Assembly: GCF_965219715.1 (NCBI RefSeq)
Contig: NZ_OZ244785.1
Coordinates: 3,224,001 to 3,288,000 of the forward strand
Source of the DNA: Bacterioplanoides sp965219715
Lineage (GTDB): Bacteria; Pseudomonadota; Gammaproteobacteria; Pseudomonadales; Oceanobacteraceae
Reading direction: 5' to 3'
DNA: 64,000 nucleotides
Position numbers and translations under genes: made by a program. Under the pieces are notes generated by a model. The model ran no database searches and was not told where the DNA came from. It saw only the letters and a program-made list of their open reading frames with translations. Positions 9,661 to 19,573 of the stretch are shown piece after piece. The first letter of the stretch is position 1. Every line of letters begins with the position of its first letter.

Positions 9661-9969
9661 GCTTCACTCCAAATGAGATAATTAAGGGACGCTTTTACCC
9701 TTAGCACAGGGTTTATTACAAAAATAATCAGCGATCCTGAAAACTCAGGAATGATACTGGTATTTCTGCGTAAGTAGTATGGATTGTCAGCTTAGGCCGC
9801 TACGACCAAGGTGGAGCGTTGAGTTGCACCCAATGACGTCAGGAAGGGGAGAAAAAAGAACCGGGCTCTCACATCAGTTATAAAAACTGGAAAGATGCCC
9901 GGCAAGCAGGGTGCTTTTTAGGGAAGATGGTCGCCGACAGATCCTTTCGGACATGCCGTCAATCTTTGA
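9661..9969. other. Intergenic region between the thiolase and DUF481 genes
   Basis: No gene is apparent in these 309 bp. The part next to 9660 must carry the thiolase promoter. A compound inverted repeat with CCGGGC/GCCCGG arms (9861-9902) lies downstream of the DUF481 gene and could act as its terminator. No ribosome-binding site with a convincing frame was seen. Confidence 0.5.
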
Positions 9970-10686
9970 TCAGAAGCTATAAACGAAGGTGATGCCCAGC
10001 TCGCGATCGGTGTTTTCATTGTCGTCCGGCACTTCTTCCACATACTTGATTTTGTAGGTGATTTTGGTTGCCAGAGCGCCAATGATTTTGCTTTTTAAAC
10101 CGGTTTCAGATTTGTACGTGGAGTTGTCTTCACCGATATCGGCGGTGAATTCTTCAATAAAAGACACGCCTTCGCTGATTTCCCAATCGAAGTTAGCGGC
10201 TAAACGCAGAATAGAATCTTCGTTGATATCGCCGCTTTCTTTTAACTTATCGCGGCGATAACCGGGTGCAGCCTCGAGCGACAGGTTCATCTTTTCTTCT
10301 TTGATGGCCCGATAACCGTAACCGACAGAAACTGTGCTTTGGTATTCGAAACCATTAAAGCGGTCGCGCTCCTGGGTGGCATCAATTGCCAGATAGGAAC
10401 GCTCACTGAAGTTACGATCGAGCTTGATGGCAGCGTTGTATTTCTCTTTCGAGGTGGTGCCTTCTTCTTTACTGGTAAGCGCCGACAGTTTCAGAGACTT
10501 ATCCCAGTTTTTGCCTTTGTGCTTCAGCTCGAAAGCACCATTGGTGCTGCGGGTGTCGGTGTTACCCGAGGTGTCGATAAAGCCCAGTTCAGCGGAGCCA
10601 CTCCACGGAGACTGTGGTGCCTCTTCGGCGGCATAAGCAGCACCGGAAGCCATTAATAACGTAGAAATCAGAATTGTTTTGCGCAT
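9970..10686 (-). CDS. DUF481 outer-membrane beta-barrel protein (YdiY-like)
   Basis: A 238-aa secreted protein with signal peptide (MRKTILISTLLMASGAAYAA), the DUF481 opening SAELGFIDTSGNTDT, alternating beta-strands and a final phenylalanine typical of outer-membrane barrels. Function of the family is unknown. Divergent from the MATE exporter gene across 235 bp. Confidence 0.83.
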   Translation of the reverse strand: MRKTILISTLLMASGAAYAAEEAPQSPWSGSAELGFIDTSGNTDTRSTNGAFELKHKGKNWDKSLKLSALTSKEEGTTSKEKYNAAIKLDRNFSERSYLAIDATQERDRFNGFEYQSTVSVGYGYRAIKEEKMNLSLEAAPGYRRDKLKESGDINEDSILRLAANFDWEISEGVSFIEEFTADIGEDNSTYKSETGLKSKIIGALATKITYKIKYVEEVPDDNENTDRELGITFVYSF

Positions 10687-10921
10687 AACTGGCCCTTATT
10701 GCATGGGTCGTGTACTGAATAATAGTTGCAGGTTAACGACCGTGGTGTGAGCGAACAACCGGCCATTAGGTTGATTAAACAAGGTTTTACAATGACTCCG
10801 GGACAATATCGGTTTCATGGCAACGCATTGTTCGATATCTGGCATAAAGCCACCACCTGCGGTGAATCAAACTGGTGTAGAGTAACAACCCTGAGATTAA
10901 TTTTTATGATGAGTTTGATTT

Positions 10922-12295
10922 GTGAGAGACGCTATTCTCAGCGCACCCGTTGATAAGGTGTTGTATCAGCTGACCAAACCTATGGTGATTGGCATCCTGG
11001 CGGTGTTCTTTTTTCAGCTGGTGGATACCTATTTTATTTCGTTACTCGGTACTACCTCGCTGGCCGCTGTTGGCTTTGCGATGCCGGTTACCATGCTGGT
11101 GATGAATTTATCGATCGGTCTTGGTATTGCCGCTTCAGCCATTATTGCCAAGGCCTTTGGTGCGGGTGAAGACTTACAGGCGAAACGAGCCGCCATGGCC
11201 GCGCTGATGCTCAGTGTGGTATTGGGTTTAGTCATCAGTGTTGTCGGACTTTTGGTTAACGATTATTTATTCCTGTTATTAGGTGCGTCGGAAGAATTGC
11301 TGCCGGAAATCTGGAATTTTATGTTGTGGTGGTGGCCGGGTTCGGTGGTCATGTTAGTGATGATGGTGCAGAACAGTTCGATGCGAGCCATTGGTAATAC
11401 TAAGTTACCGTCACAAATGATGCTGGTGGCTGCTGTGCTTAATGCAGCGCTAGATCCGGTACTGATTTTTGGCCTGGGTCCGATTCCGGCCATGGGCGTT
11501 GGTGGTGCTGCGCTGGCGAGCACACTTTGCTGGCTGATTGTATTAGCAGTGATTATGACCAATCAGCGTCGCTCTGGTTTCTTAAGTCGCCACGGAATGA
11601 CCTGGCAGCAAACCAAAGCGCTGTGGCAGCGTATGATGTCGCTGGGTATTCCGGCGATGGTAACCAATATGATGGTGCCAATTGCCGGTGCGATTTTATT
11701 AATTATGGTGGCGCCACTGGGTGAAGAGGCGGTTGCCGGTTTTGGCGTGGGAATGCGTTTAGAGCCGTTTGCCTTAATTGTGATTCTGGCGCTGACTTCG
11801 ACGCTGCCGACCTTTGTTGCTCAAAATCATGGTGCCCACCAGGACGAACGCATCTTCCAAGCGCTGTTAAGCAGCTTTAAATTTTTACTGATTTTACAGG
11901 GAGCGATTGTTGTAACCTTCTGGCTGACAGGCCATTGGTTAGCAGCCTTGTTCTCTGATGATCCGGCAGTACAACAAACCATTATCGAATTTGTCCGTTG
12001 GTTGCCAATTGGTTACTTCGGCATGGGTGTGGTGTTGTGTGTGAATTCTGCGTTGAATTCACTGCAGAAAACCAGCCACTCGATGGTACTGAACGCAATT
12101 CGTTTGTTTGTGTTTTATGTACCCGGAGCGTTTATCGGATCGTATCTGATGGGTTATAGCGGCCTGTTAATGGGTGCTGCGTTGGGCAATCTGATTATTG
12201 GTCTGGTGGTGTGGCAGTTGACCCGCACTGTAGCTAACAACGGAGAAGTGAGTTTAGGGATCACCCGCTTCTCGTTTGAAGATATTAAGCGCTGA
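10922..12295 (+). CDS. MATE family efflux transporter
   Basis: A 457-aa inner-membrane protein with about twelve hydrophobic helices in two homologous halves, as in Na+- or H+-driven MATE exporters. Typical segments are VDTYFISLLGTTSLAAVGFAMP near the N-terminus and a repeated GFGVGMRLEPFA segment in the second half. It starts at GTG 10922 with only a weak ribosome-binding site; no better in-frame start was seen. Substrate unknown. Confidence 0.9.
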   Translation: MRDAILSAPVDKVLYQLTKPMVIGILAVFFFQLVDTYFISLLGTTSLAAVGFAMPVTMLVMNLSIGLGIAASAIIAKAFGAGEDLQAKRAAMAALMLSVVLGLVISVVGLLVNDYLFLLLGASEELLPEIWNFMLWWWPGSVVMLVMMVQNSSMRAIGNTKLPSQMMLVAAVLNAALDPVLIFGLGPIPAMGVGGAALASTLCWLIVLAVIMTNQRRSGFLSRHGMTWQQTKALWQRMMSLGIPAMVTNMMVPIAGAILLIMVAPLGEEAVAGFGVGMRLEPFALIVILALTSTLPTFVAQNHGAHQDERIFQALLSSFKFLLILQGAIVVTFWLTGHWLAALFSDDPAVQQTIIEFVRWLPIGYFGMGVVLCVNSALNSLQKTSHSMVLNAIRLFVFYVPGAFIGSYLMGYSGLLMGAALGNLIIGLVVWQLTRTVANNGEVSLGITRFSFEDIKR

Positions 12296-12314
12296 TAGAA
12301 TCTTCAGCGCTTAA
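12285..12314 (+). terminator. Hairpin over the MATE stop codon
   Basis: A perfect 11-bp inverted repeat (TTAAGCGCTGA / TCAGCGCTTAA, 8-nt loop) whose left arm includes the MATE stop codon. It sits between convergent genes and has no U-tract; it may protect both transcript ends. Confidence 0.5.
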
Positions 12315-12332
12315 GTCCAGCCATTGATATAT

Positions 12333-12962
12333 CTAGATCCAACCTTTACTGGCCAGAATCAAAGCAAAAATAATGTCCACCGTGATAATACCCGCAAGTA
12401 TCTTAACGGCGCGCTTAATTGGCGCGTCATACACCAGATAAGCCATGGTAAAAAACGGCACATATCCAACCAGGAAAATCAGCCAGGGGTTTTCCGCATT
12501 CCACCAGGGCCAGGCCCAGTGAATTAAGCCAGCTTTGTTTAAAGCTATTTCAAAAGCTACCGACAGGGCTGAATTGATACCGATAAACCAGAGACGGTTA
12601 TTAATACCAAAATATTTCACACTTTTATCGGCTGGCATCGCCATGGTTGAAGCAATACCTACCAACATAAAGCCGCATAAAATTTCGATATTCCAGCCAA
12701 TAAGAATCTGATAGTTAGTTTCTGGTTTAATCCCCCAGACCGGAGCAAATTCACTCCAGTGGCAAACCAGACCGTTCCACAGTTCGTTAAATAAATCGGT
12801 AAATAAGAATGCCAATGCGGCAAGAATACGTGACCAGTTCTTCTGATCGGCCTGCCAGAAAAAGACAAGCACGACGATAGAAATAAAAGGAATAACACTC
12901 CAGCTTAACTGGGACGTGTCACGTAAAATGGCGAAGGTCGCCTGGGTATTTTCGGTATACAT
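12333..12962 (-). CDS. Hypothetical multi-spanning membrane protein
   Basis: A 209-aa protein with six or so hydrophobic segments, rich in tryptophan (for example HWAWPWWNAENPWL). No family recognised. It lies 73 bp downstream of the PI-PLC lectin gene on the same strand and could be co-transcribed; a GC-rich hairpin lies between them. A membrane location is well supported; function is not. Confidence 0.7.
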   Translation of the reverse strand: MYTENTQATFAILRDTSQLSWSVIPFISIVVLVFFWQADQKNWSRILAALAFLFTDLFNELWNGLVCHWSEFAPVWGIKPETNYQILIGWNIEILCGFMLVGIASTMAMPADKSVKYFGINNRLWFIGINSALSVAFEIALNKAGLIHWAWPWWNAENPWLIFLVGYVPFFTMAYLVYDAPIKRAVKILAGIITVDIIFALILASKGWI

Positions 12963-12977
12963 AAGTTCTTTATAACT

Positions 12978-12998
12978 CCCCCGCCGTTTGGCGGAGGA
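12978..12998 (-). terminator. GC-rich hairpin between the PI-PLC gene and the membrane-protein gene
   Basis: CCGCC/GGCGG arms with flanking TCC/GGA pairing. No U-tract, so attenuation or mRNA processing is as likely as termination. Confidence 0.35.
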
Positions 12999-13035
12999 AT
13001 ATTGCTTGGCTTAGTGAAAAAATTAACGAGGGGTT

Positions 13036-15411
13036 TTAGTGCCTGGTAATGGTCCAGCGCTGATCCGCATTGCCATAGTGCTCCCACATAATGATGCGGC
13101 TGCCACCGTTATCACTAATGGAGTGTTGACCGTTCATCTGCGTCAGAATTGCGGAGTCAGAAATCGTCCAGCGTTGGTTAGCCTGGCCATGACACGGCCA
13201 GCTGACAATTTCAGCGCCATTCTTTAACTCTCCACGAACGATATCCAGGCACATAGTCGGATTGGCTAACGGCCGCAGCTGACCATTCCAGTGAATAAAC
13301 TGCTGGTGTGCACCACCACAATTCGCCGGAACAACCTTGGTCCAGTTTTGCGGTTGGTCGGCCATGGCTAAACATTTGCCATGATGCTGGTCGCGGAAGC
13401 TTAATACTTCCAGCCAATGCCATTGCTGGTTAGCCCCGCCGTGTTTGCGATAATTCACAATCGCACAATAGTCATCGCGGCAGCTGGCATCCATGGCAAT
13501 ATCAGCGTTGTTGCGATTAACCAGGCCTGTCGCCTGCCAATCCCAACGTAAATTGTTGTGGTCAACACATTCGTGAATACCTAAACGCGCACCGTTGTTT
13601 AAATTACCGCGGTTATCCAGGCAGAAATTACCGGCCATTTCGCTGCGTAAAAATCCGTTATTTTTATCGTAATACCAACGCTGATTAATACCGTTGTTAC
13701 AAGTGTGCAGAATCACATCCTGGCCGTTATAAGCCTGGTTGTATTTAACGGTTAAACATTTTCCAGAAGCCTGATCCATCAACATACGATAACCCACAAC
13801 ATTGTCGGCTGATTGAGCTTTATTGCTGATAATAGTGCGGGCAGGGTAATGATTAGCGCTGTTCCAGTGTTGGCGATTTGCCAGGAATAAACCACTGCTA
13901 TGGGAGAAAGCATCATTTGCCTGTAATGCCCAGACACCTGCGTCGATATAAGCCCCTGATTTACGGTCATTCCAGATACGGTTATTTAAATTACCATCCA
14001 CCAGGTAGCTGTTGTGCACACATTTCATTGCGTCTTTAGCTGGCTCATTGCGGTAACCTAAGGTTGCGATATGACCCAGGCAGGTATAGCCACGTGGTGC
14101 AATACCCGCCCAGATATTCACATCATGAGTACCGCCGGAATTACGGTCATCCCAAACCCAGCTATAACCGACTGGGTTAACCAGAGCACCGTTTTTTTGA
14201 TCGTAAACCACATGGCTGGGATAATTTGGATGAGCGTGGGCACGCATCGCGGCATAACCTAATGGATAAAAACCAAAGGCGGTTTTTGGCTTCCAGATGC
14301 TGAAGTCTTCTGACGCACCGGTTTTATGGTCGTCATAAACCCAGTCATATTGATTGACCGATTTTAACGCCAGTGGCGCCTGAGGAGCAGCGACGTCCGG
14401 ATGGTTCATGGCGATTGCAACATCAACTATTTTGGTGTTCTGAAAAAAATCTGCGGACACAAAGTTCACTTTTTTGCCTTCCGAGACCCATTGTGGAATC
14501 CACTCGGCCGCAGCGAACTTTAACTTTTGGGTTAATTGCCACAGGTTTTTCGGTGTATCTTCCCGGGTAAATAAGTCGATCAAACCACCAAACACACCAC
14601 TGGCGATAGCATCAGCATCCGGGGTGAAAGTAATGGAAATATTATGCCAACGATTCGGGTCCTGATTGTTTAATCCCAGGCGATGGCCACGACCGTTTAT
14701 TAACGAGTGGTGCAGGCTGCCAATACTGGTGGTATCACCGTAGACACCGGTTAACATGGCATCTGAGTTAAACCACTGCTCGTATTTAGAGTGTAAATGA
14801 CCGGCGTTGGTCATTAATAAAATACTTTTATTCTCCTGCCATGCATGGTTCAGCGTCAGGTTGGCTGCATTAAAACGGTTGTTATTATTGACCAGTACAC
14901 GGTCGCCGAGATATTGCATCACCAGGTTGTGCATAACTTCCTGTTCTTCAACCGTTTTAGGGTTTTTGGCGAATTCCAGAATCACCAGTTCTTTGGGATG
15001 TTGTGCACTCCATTCTTTCACATCCTTAAGAACTTCTTCCAACGTCACGCTGACTAAGCCATGTACGATTACCGGGCGGCCTTTGTGATGTAGAACCCGT
15101 AAGTCGAGGCTACGAATACCGCCATTTAGCTGGTGGTAGGCATTTACGTTCTGGGTATTTCCCCAGTTGGCAACAATGGGTTTTGCCAGGTTGTACCAAC
15201 CGGTTTCTCCTGGAGCGATATCTGAACTTCCATTCATTCCGTATGCACCTGCATCATGACTGGCAGGAATCACCATGTCGCGAATACGGGTGTCAGGGCG
15301 GTTTTTATAAAGCTGTTCCATCCAGCGGCTTTTATCCACATCTGACAATGCCAGTGTATTGAATGTCAGTACGCTAAACAGAACAAGCAGAGATTTTTTT
15401 ATTATTGTCAT
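13036..15411 (-). CDS. Secreted PI-PLC X-domain protein with Vps62-like and ricin-B lectin domains
   Basis: A 791-aa exported protein; the ATG at 15411 has a GGAG ribosome-binding site and gives a clear signal peptide (MTIIKKSLLVLFSVLTFNTL). Domain order: PI-PLC X-type phosphodiesterase (residues about 30-330, with histidines in IPASHDAGAYG and VIVHGLVS); Vps62/DUF946-like repeats (about 350-510, seen as WVYDDHKTGASEDFSIW and WVWDDRNSGGTHDVNIW); then two beta-trefoil ricin-B modules (about 530-791) with QxW-type motifs NQRWYYD, NQQWHW, NQRWTIS and DQRWTIT. Family knowledge suggests cleavage of phosphoinositide-type lipids plus glycan binding. The target is unknown; a membrane-attacking or host/prey-directed enzyme is inference. 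Confidence 0.85.
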   Translation of the reverse strand: MTIIKKSLLVLFSVLTFNTLALSDVDKSRWMEQLYKNRPDTRIRDMVIPASHDAGAYGMNGSSDIAPGETGWYNLAKPIVANWGNTQNVNAYHQLNGGIRSLDLRVLHHKGRPVIVHGLVSVTLEEVLKDVKEWSAQHPKELVILEFAKNPKTVEEQEVMHNLVMQYLGDRVLVNNNNRFNAANLTLNHAWQENKSILLMTNAGHLHSKYEQWFNSDAMLTGVYGDTTSIGSLHHSLINGRGHRLGLNNQDPNRWHNISITFTPDADAIASGVFGGLIDLFTREDTPKNLWQLTQKLKFAAAEWIPQWVSEGKKVNFVSADFFQNTKIVDVAIAMNHPDVAAPQAPLALKSVNQYDWVYDDHKTGASEDFSIWKPKTAFGFYPLGYAAMRAHAHPNYPSHVVYDQKNGALVNPVGYSWVWDDRNSGGTHDVNIWAGIAPRGYTCLGHIATLGYRNEPAKDAMKCVHNSYLVDGNLNNRIWNDRKSGAYIDAGVWALQANDAFSHSSGLFLANRQHWNSANHYPARTIISNKAQSADNVVGYRMLMDQASGKCLTVKYNQAYNGQDVILHTCNNGINQRWYYDKNNGFLRSEMAGNFCLDNRGNLNNGARLGIHECVDHNNLRWDWQATGLVNRNNADIAMDASCRDDYCAIVNYRKHGGANQQWHWLEVLSFRDQHHGKCLAMADQPQNWTKVVPANCGGAHQQFIHWNGQLRPLANPTMCLDIVRGELKNGAEIVSWPCHGQANQRWTISDSAILTQMNGQHSISDNGGSRIIMWEHYGNADQRWTITRH

Positions 15412-15483
15412 GCTTTGTCTCCGTGTGTTTATTATGCGAGGCACAGAGCACCCATAAATAATTCACAGGCGCTGATGTATGCC

Positions 15484-16512
15484 TCAGAGTTTGTAGCGTT
15501 TCCTTTCCGCCATGCCCAACATATTGTTGATGGCAATTCGTCCTGAATTCGGGTGGGAGATATGACCTTCGAAGTGTCCAAACGGGCCCTGATAATTCAT
15601 ATATACGAAGCCTAAATGGAATTTCTGATTATTTTTAACCAGTGGATAAAATTTAAGATCGATATCACCATTTTGATCCTGGTAGTGCCAGTGATCTTCA
15701 TGATGGGTGACGGTGATAGCAGGGAGAAGATATAGATTGTCATCAATCCAGAGGCAGTTTTCATTATATCTTTCCTGATTAATAATCTGATTTCGGGTCA
15801 GATTAAAACCAATCAACCTGCCACCAACATGGTCGGCGGCGGTTCCCCAATCATAATTCACCTCTTTGGGGTAATAGCCCTTGTGGTCATCAATAATGGC
15901 GTAGCCATTATCCGGTTGAATATGATGAATGCGGGTGCCCAGTTGAATATCGGCTGATGCTTTCATCACATTTTTATAGCTGTACAGAGGACGCTGGCTG
16001 GCAAATGGCTGACAGATCGTCATACCATTATAATTATCCTGTAGCTCAGCCTTTATCTTCAGTTCCGGCAGCTTGCCACTGGCAGGCCAGTAGATATCGA
16101 TCTCGCAGCCCGTCTGTTGGTCACGTGTAATGCGATAGTGAGGCTCGTTGCTCTGATGACTAAAGTTAGTGATGCTGGGCAGACTGCCATCCGCAACCGA
16201 AACCCTGGAAGGACGAACGAACTTTTTATATAAGTGATGGGTGTTGGTACTGCGCTGATAATAGGCCAGAGCAATCACGGCAAATTTTTTGGCGTTATAC
16301 ACGGCACCACAAATAAACCGATCACCATCACCGAGCTGAAACGCCTGCCACTCCTTCAGGCGTTTATCATTTTTATTCTCGCTGGAATACATACCCGGGA
16401 TATTGATCAGATTGCAGTTTTCCACCTGCCCCTGAAAGGTTCCCCAGTGAATTTTTCTGGTATGAGCATCGAACAATGAAGCAGGTAAGGGCAAAAATTC
16501 ACGGCAACTCAT
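15484..16512 (-). CDS. DUF2804 family protein
   Basis: A 342-aa protein starting MSCREFLPLPASLFD. The central YDWGTAADHVGGRLIGFNL stretch and C-terminal FGHFEGHI region match the DUF2804 family, of unknown function. It overlaps the upstream CoA-transferase gene by four bases (ATGA junction) and is therefore the last gene of the acyl-CoA operon. A role in lipid handling is inferred from that position only. Confidence 0.72.
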   Translation of the reverse strand: MSCREFLPLPASLFDAHTRKIHWGTFQGQVENCNLINIPGMYSSENKNDKRLKEWQAFQLGDGDRFICGAVYNAKKFAVIALAYYQRSTNTHHLYKKFVRPSRVSVADGSLPSITNFSHQSNEPHYRITRDQQTGCEIDIYWPASGKLPELKIKAELQDNYNGMTICQPFASQRPLYSYKNVMKASADIQLGTRIHHIQPDNGYAIIDDHKGYYPKEVNYDWGTAADHVGGRLIGFNLTRNQIINQERYNENCLWIDDNLYLLPAITVTHHEDHWHYQDQNGDIDLKFYPLVKNNQKFHLGFVYMNYQGPFGHFEGHISHPNSGRIAINNMLGMAERKRYKL

Positions 16513-17720
16513 TTGATCGCTCCATCGTGTTTTAACTGCTGGATATCCATTTCACTTAAATGATGCTGACGCAGAAATTCAGTAGTCGATTGCCCGAGTT
16601 TGTCGAGAGATCTGTTATTGGATTCTGATGAATCTGGTGAGGAAAAAGGCAGGGGAGAACCCAGTTCTCCCCCGCAAGAGCCAGGTTTAATCATCCCCCT
16701 TTCGATGAAATGAGGATGCGCCAGGGCCTGGCACAGGCTCACCACAGGTTCGACACACAAATCCCGTGGAGCGAAGATTTGCTCTAATGTGTCGAAGTCC
16801 CGTTGCAAGAAGAAATCCGTCAGCAGTTGTTTAAATTCGGCGATATCTTCCGGTCGCTGGCTGATGGCTTTGCCAACCATATGGGGCTGACCAATCACCT
16901 GACACAAACCGGTAATAAATTTGGGTTCTAAACTGCCGACTGAAAAATAACGGCCGTCTTTGGTTTCGTAAAAGTCGTAATAACTCTTAGCGTGTAAAAT
17001 TTGTTGCTGTGGCAGAATATCATCACCACCCAACGCGCTGGCTGCCGCCATGCCATTCATCGCCAATGCCGCATCGGCCATAGCGATATCAAGATACTGT
17101 CCTTGAAGCTCGTCGGCTGATGAAATTTTTTGCACATCGCGCTGGTAGAGTGCTGCCAGAATTGCCATCACCGCATGGTGAGAACCACCGGCGATATCAG
17201 CCACCTGAATAGAATATGGAGAGGGTTTTTCTCCGGAGCGGCGACTGTAATCAGCAGCGCCGGCAAGTGCCAGATAGTTAATATCATGGCCTGCACGCTG
17301 AGCCAGTGGACCGGTTTGACCATACCCTGTGATCGAGCAATAAATCAGGCCGGGGTGAATGGCTTTTAACGAATCGTAATCCAGGCCAAATTTCGCCATA
17401 ACACCCGGACGAAACTGTTCGATCACAATATCGTACTGATCGATAATGGATTTAATCAGCTCAACGCTTTGCGGTTTTTTAAGGTCGAGAGCAACCGATT
17501 TTTTACCGCTATTTAACAAACGATGCGACGCAGATTCACCGTCAACAAAAGGTGGCATAAATCGCACTAAGTCAGGACGATCCGGTGCTTCAATACGAAT
17601 AACGTCAGCACCCATATCCAACAACATTTTGCTGGCAAACGGACCCGGCAGCAGAGTTGAAAAATCGAGGATCTTTATTCCCGACAATGGTGAGTTGCCT
17701 GATGATACAGAAGTAGCCAT
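16509..17720 (-). CDS. Class III CoA-transferase (CaiB/BaiF; alpha-methylacyl-CoA racemase-like)
   Basis: A 403-aa protein of the formyl-CoA transferase family, which moves CoA between carboxylic acids or epimerises alpha-methylacyl-CoA. Family features: LSGIKILDFSTLLPGPFAS at the N-terminus, LDLKKPQSVELIKSI, and GQTGPLAQRAGHDINYLALAG, where the conserved aspartate region lies. It overlaps the upstream ligase gene by one base and the downstream DUF2804 gene by four, so translation is tightly coupled. Racemase (branched-chain lipids) versus transferase cannot be separated by eye. Confidence 0.88.
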   Translation of the reverse strand: MATSVSSGNSPLSGIKILDFSTLLPGPFASKMLLDMGADVIRIEAPDRPDLVRFMPPFVDGESASHRLLNSGKKSVALDLKKPQSVELIKSIIDQYDIVIEQFRPGVMAKFGLDYDSLKAIHPGLIYCSITGYGQTGPLAQRAGHDINYLALAGAADYSRRSGEKPSPYSIQVADIAGGSHHAVMAILAALYQRDVQKISSADELQGQYLDIAMADAALAMNGMAAASALGGDDILPQQQILHAKSYYDFYETKDGRYFSVGSLEPKFITGLCQVIGQPHMVGKAISQRPEDIAEFKQLLTDFFLQRDFDTLEQIFAPRDLCVEPVVSLCQALAHPHFIERGMIKPGSCGGELGSPLPFSSPDSSESNNRSLDKLGQSTTEFLRQHHLSEMDIQQLKHDGAIK

Positions 17721-19468
17721 TACGCACTCTCCTGTATTTTTCGTTGTTCGGTATCCGTCTTATTTTCTTTGCCCGTTGTTGCACCCAGGAAGTTCACCAG
17801 GTGGAGTCCATTGCGACTGTTCAACTGGGCCTCAATGATCGGGCGATAACGCTGCTCTACCTCATGGCGTTTCACTTTCAGAGTTGGCGTCATCAGATGA
17901 TTGGCCGCAGTCCATTCTTCAGCGCAAATCCACAACCCATCGATAATCTCGTGGTGTTCCAGTTGGCTATTCATATCGCTGACGTGAGCGGTCAGATCTG
18001 CTTTTAGTGTTTCTTTATCGATGCCTTCAGCTGTTTCCGATAGCTGGGCCAGTGCTACCGGTTGCACCATACCACGACCAATCACACAAGCTTGTTCAAT
18101 ATGGGGATGGCTCACCAATAACTTTTCGATGCGGGAAGGCACAATGAATTTTGCCTTGGCAGTTTTAAACTGCTCGCGCAGGCGGCCAACAATATGCAGA
18201 AAGCCGTTGTTATCAATTCGGCCTTTATCACCGGTACGGTAAAAGCCATCGTCAGTGAATACCGATGCAGTGGCACTCTCGTCACGGTAATAACCCGTCA
18301 TAAGCCCCGGGCTTTTTAATAGAACTTCGTCGTCTTCGCTGATACGGACTTCACACTCTGGCATCGGCTGGCCAACGCTGGCGACTTTGCGTTTGTGACT
18401 GTATAAAGGCTCACCCAGGTTCATGGTGCCGTAACAAGCGTTTTCGGTCATACCGTAACCTTCGAGAATCTGAATTCCCAGACTATCGAACCAACGTAAG
18501 GTGGCTTCAGGAATGGGAGCTGCACCACAGCCAATCACTTCCGTTTTATTCAGGCCCAGAGCACGTTGCACTTTATTTTTCACTAGACGATTAATGCCCG
18601 GGATCTTAAGTAATAAATCGAGTTTTCTCTGGGATGTCTGAGCCAGAATTTTTTCCCGGAATTTTTCCCAGATACGTGGGATGGCGAAAAAAATAGATGG
18701 TTGAGCGCGCTGAATATCGCCCATAAAAGTATCGAGCGATTCAGCAAAGTAGACAGGGGCTCCAGCATAAATACTATTGCCCTGAACAATAATACGTTCA
18801 GCCAGGTGGGCTAAAGGCAAATAGGAGAAAAAACGATGCTGATCGGTTGCCTGAAATACCTGGTTAAACATTTCGCAGGTTTCACCAAAACTGCGATAAC
18901 TGTGCATAACCCCTTTGGGATTACCTGTTGTGCCGGAGGTATAAACAATGGTGTATAAGTCATCGATGGCGGACGGAAATGGATCAATGACAGCTCCACG
19001 ATTATCACGCAGCAGCTCTTGCCATTGCAGTTCAGCTTCGCCACTGTAATAGCGCAACGCCAGACGTTTAATATCGATGTCTTTTACCGCGTCGGCTACC
19101 TCAGCGTCGTTATCCTGTTTGCCAAGAATAATCAGATCACAACCGGCGTGATCCAATACGTAATGTACGCTGTCTTTATTCTGGCCCGGATAAACAGGCA
19201 CACTCACTGCTCCTAACAGTGCGATCGCAAAATCCGCAATAATCCATTCCGCACAGTTTTTTGACCAGATCGCCACCCGATCACCGGCCTGAATGCCTGC
19301 GCTTTTCAGGCCGCTGGCGATGGCTTCGGCATCCAGCTTCATCTGACTCCAGCTCCATTCAGTAATTTCGCCGTTATGCGGCTGGACAAGATACGGTTTG
19401 TCCGAACGTTCTGCACTGTGTTGCATTAAACATTCGGTAATGGTGCGGACTTTGTTTACAGTATTCAC
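17720..19468 (-). CDS. Long-chain acyl-CoA synthetase (AMP-binding, FadD15-like)
   Basis: A 582-aa ANL-superfamily ligase. The P-loop reads YTSGTTGNPKGVMHSY, followed by LEGYGMTENACYG and YRTGDKGRIDNNGFLHIVGR. The long form with an insert after the P-loop (SYLPLAHLAERII) is characteristic of long-chain or FadD15-type synthetases. Operon order in transcription is acyl-CoA dehydrogenase (105 bp upstream), this gene, CoA-transferase, DUF2804. Substrate class inferred from family only. Confidence 0.88.
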   Translation of the reverse strand: MNTVNKVRTITECLMQHSAERSDKPYLVQPHNGEITEWSWSQMKLDAEAIASGLKSAGIQAGDRVAIWSKNCAEWIIADFAIALLGAVSVPVYPGQNKDSVHYVLDHAGCDLIILGKQDNDAEVADAVKDIDIKRLALRYYSGEAELQWQELLRDNRGAVIDPFPSAIDDLYTIVYTSGTTGNPKGVMHSYRSFGETCEMFNQVFQATDQHRFFSYLPLAHLAERIIVQGNSIYAGAPVYFAESLDTFMGDIQRAQPSIFFAIPRIWEKFREKILAQTSQRKLDLLLKIPGINRLVKNKVQRALGLNKTEVIGCGAAPIPEATLRWFDSLGIQILEGYGMTENACYGTMNLGEPLYSHKRKVASVGQPMPECEVRISEDDEVLLKSPGLMTGYYRDESATASVFTDDGFYRTGDKGRIDNNGFLHIVGRLREQFKTAKAKFIVPSRIEKLLVSHPHIEQACVIGRGMVQPVALAQLSETAEGIDKETLKADLTAHVSDMNSQLEHHEIIDGLWICAEEWTAANHLMTPTLKVKRHEVEQRYRPIIEAQLNSRNGLHLVNFLGATTGKENKTDTEQRKIQESA

Positions 19469-19573
19469 GAGAATGCGCCTGTTCCGTTTTTATTGTTGGC
19501 CGTTGTTACTTTCAGCTGTTGTTATTTTTAGCTGTCGTTATCATCTGATTGCGACAGGATCGGAAACCATGCG

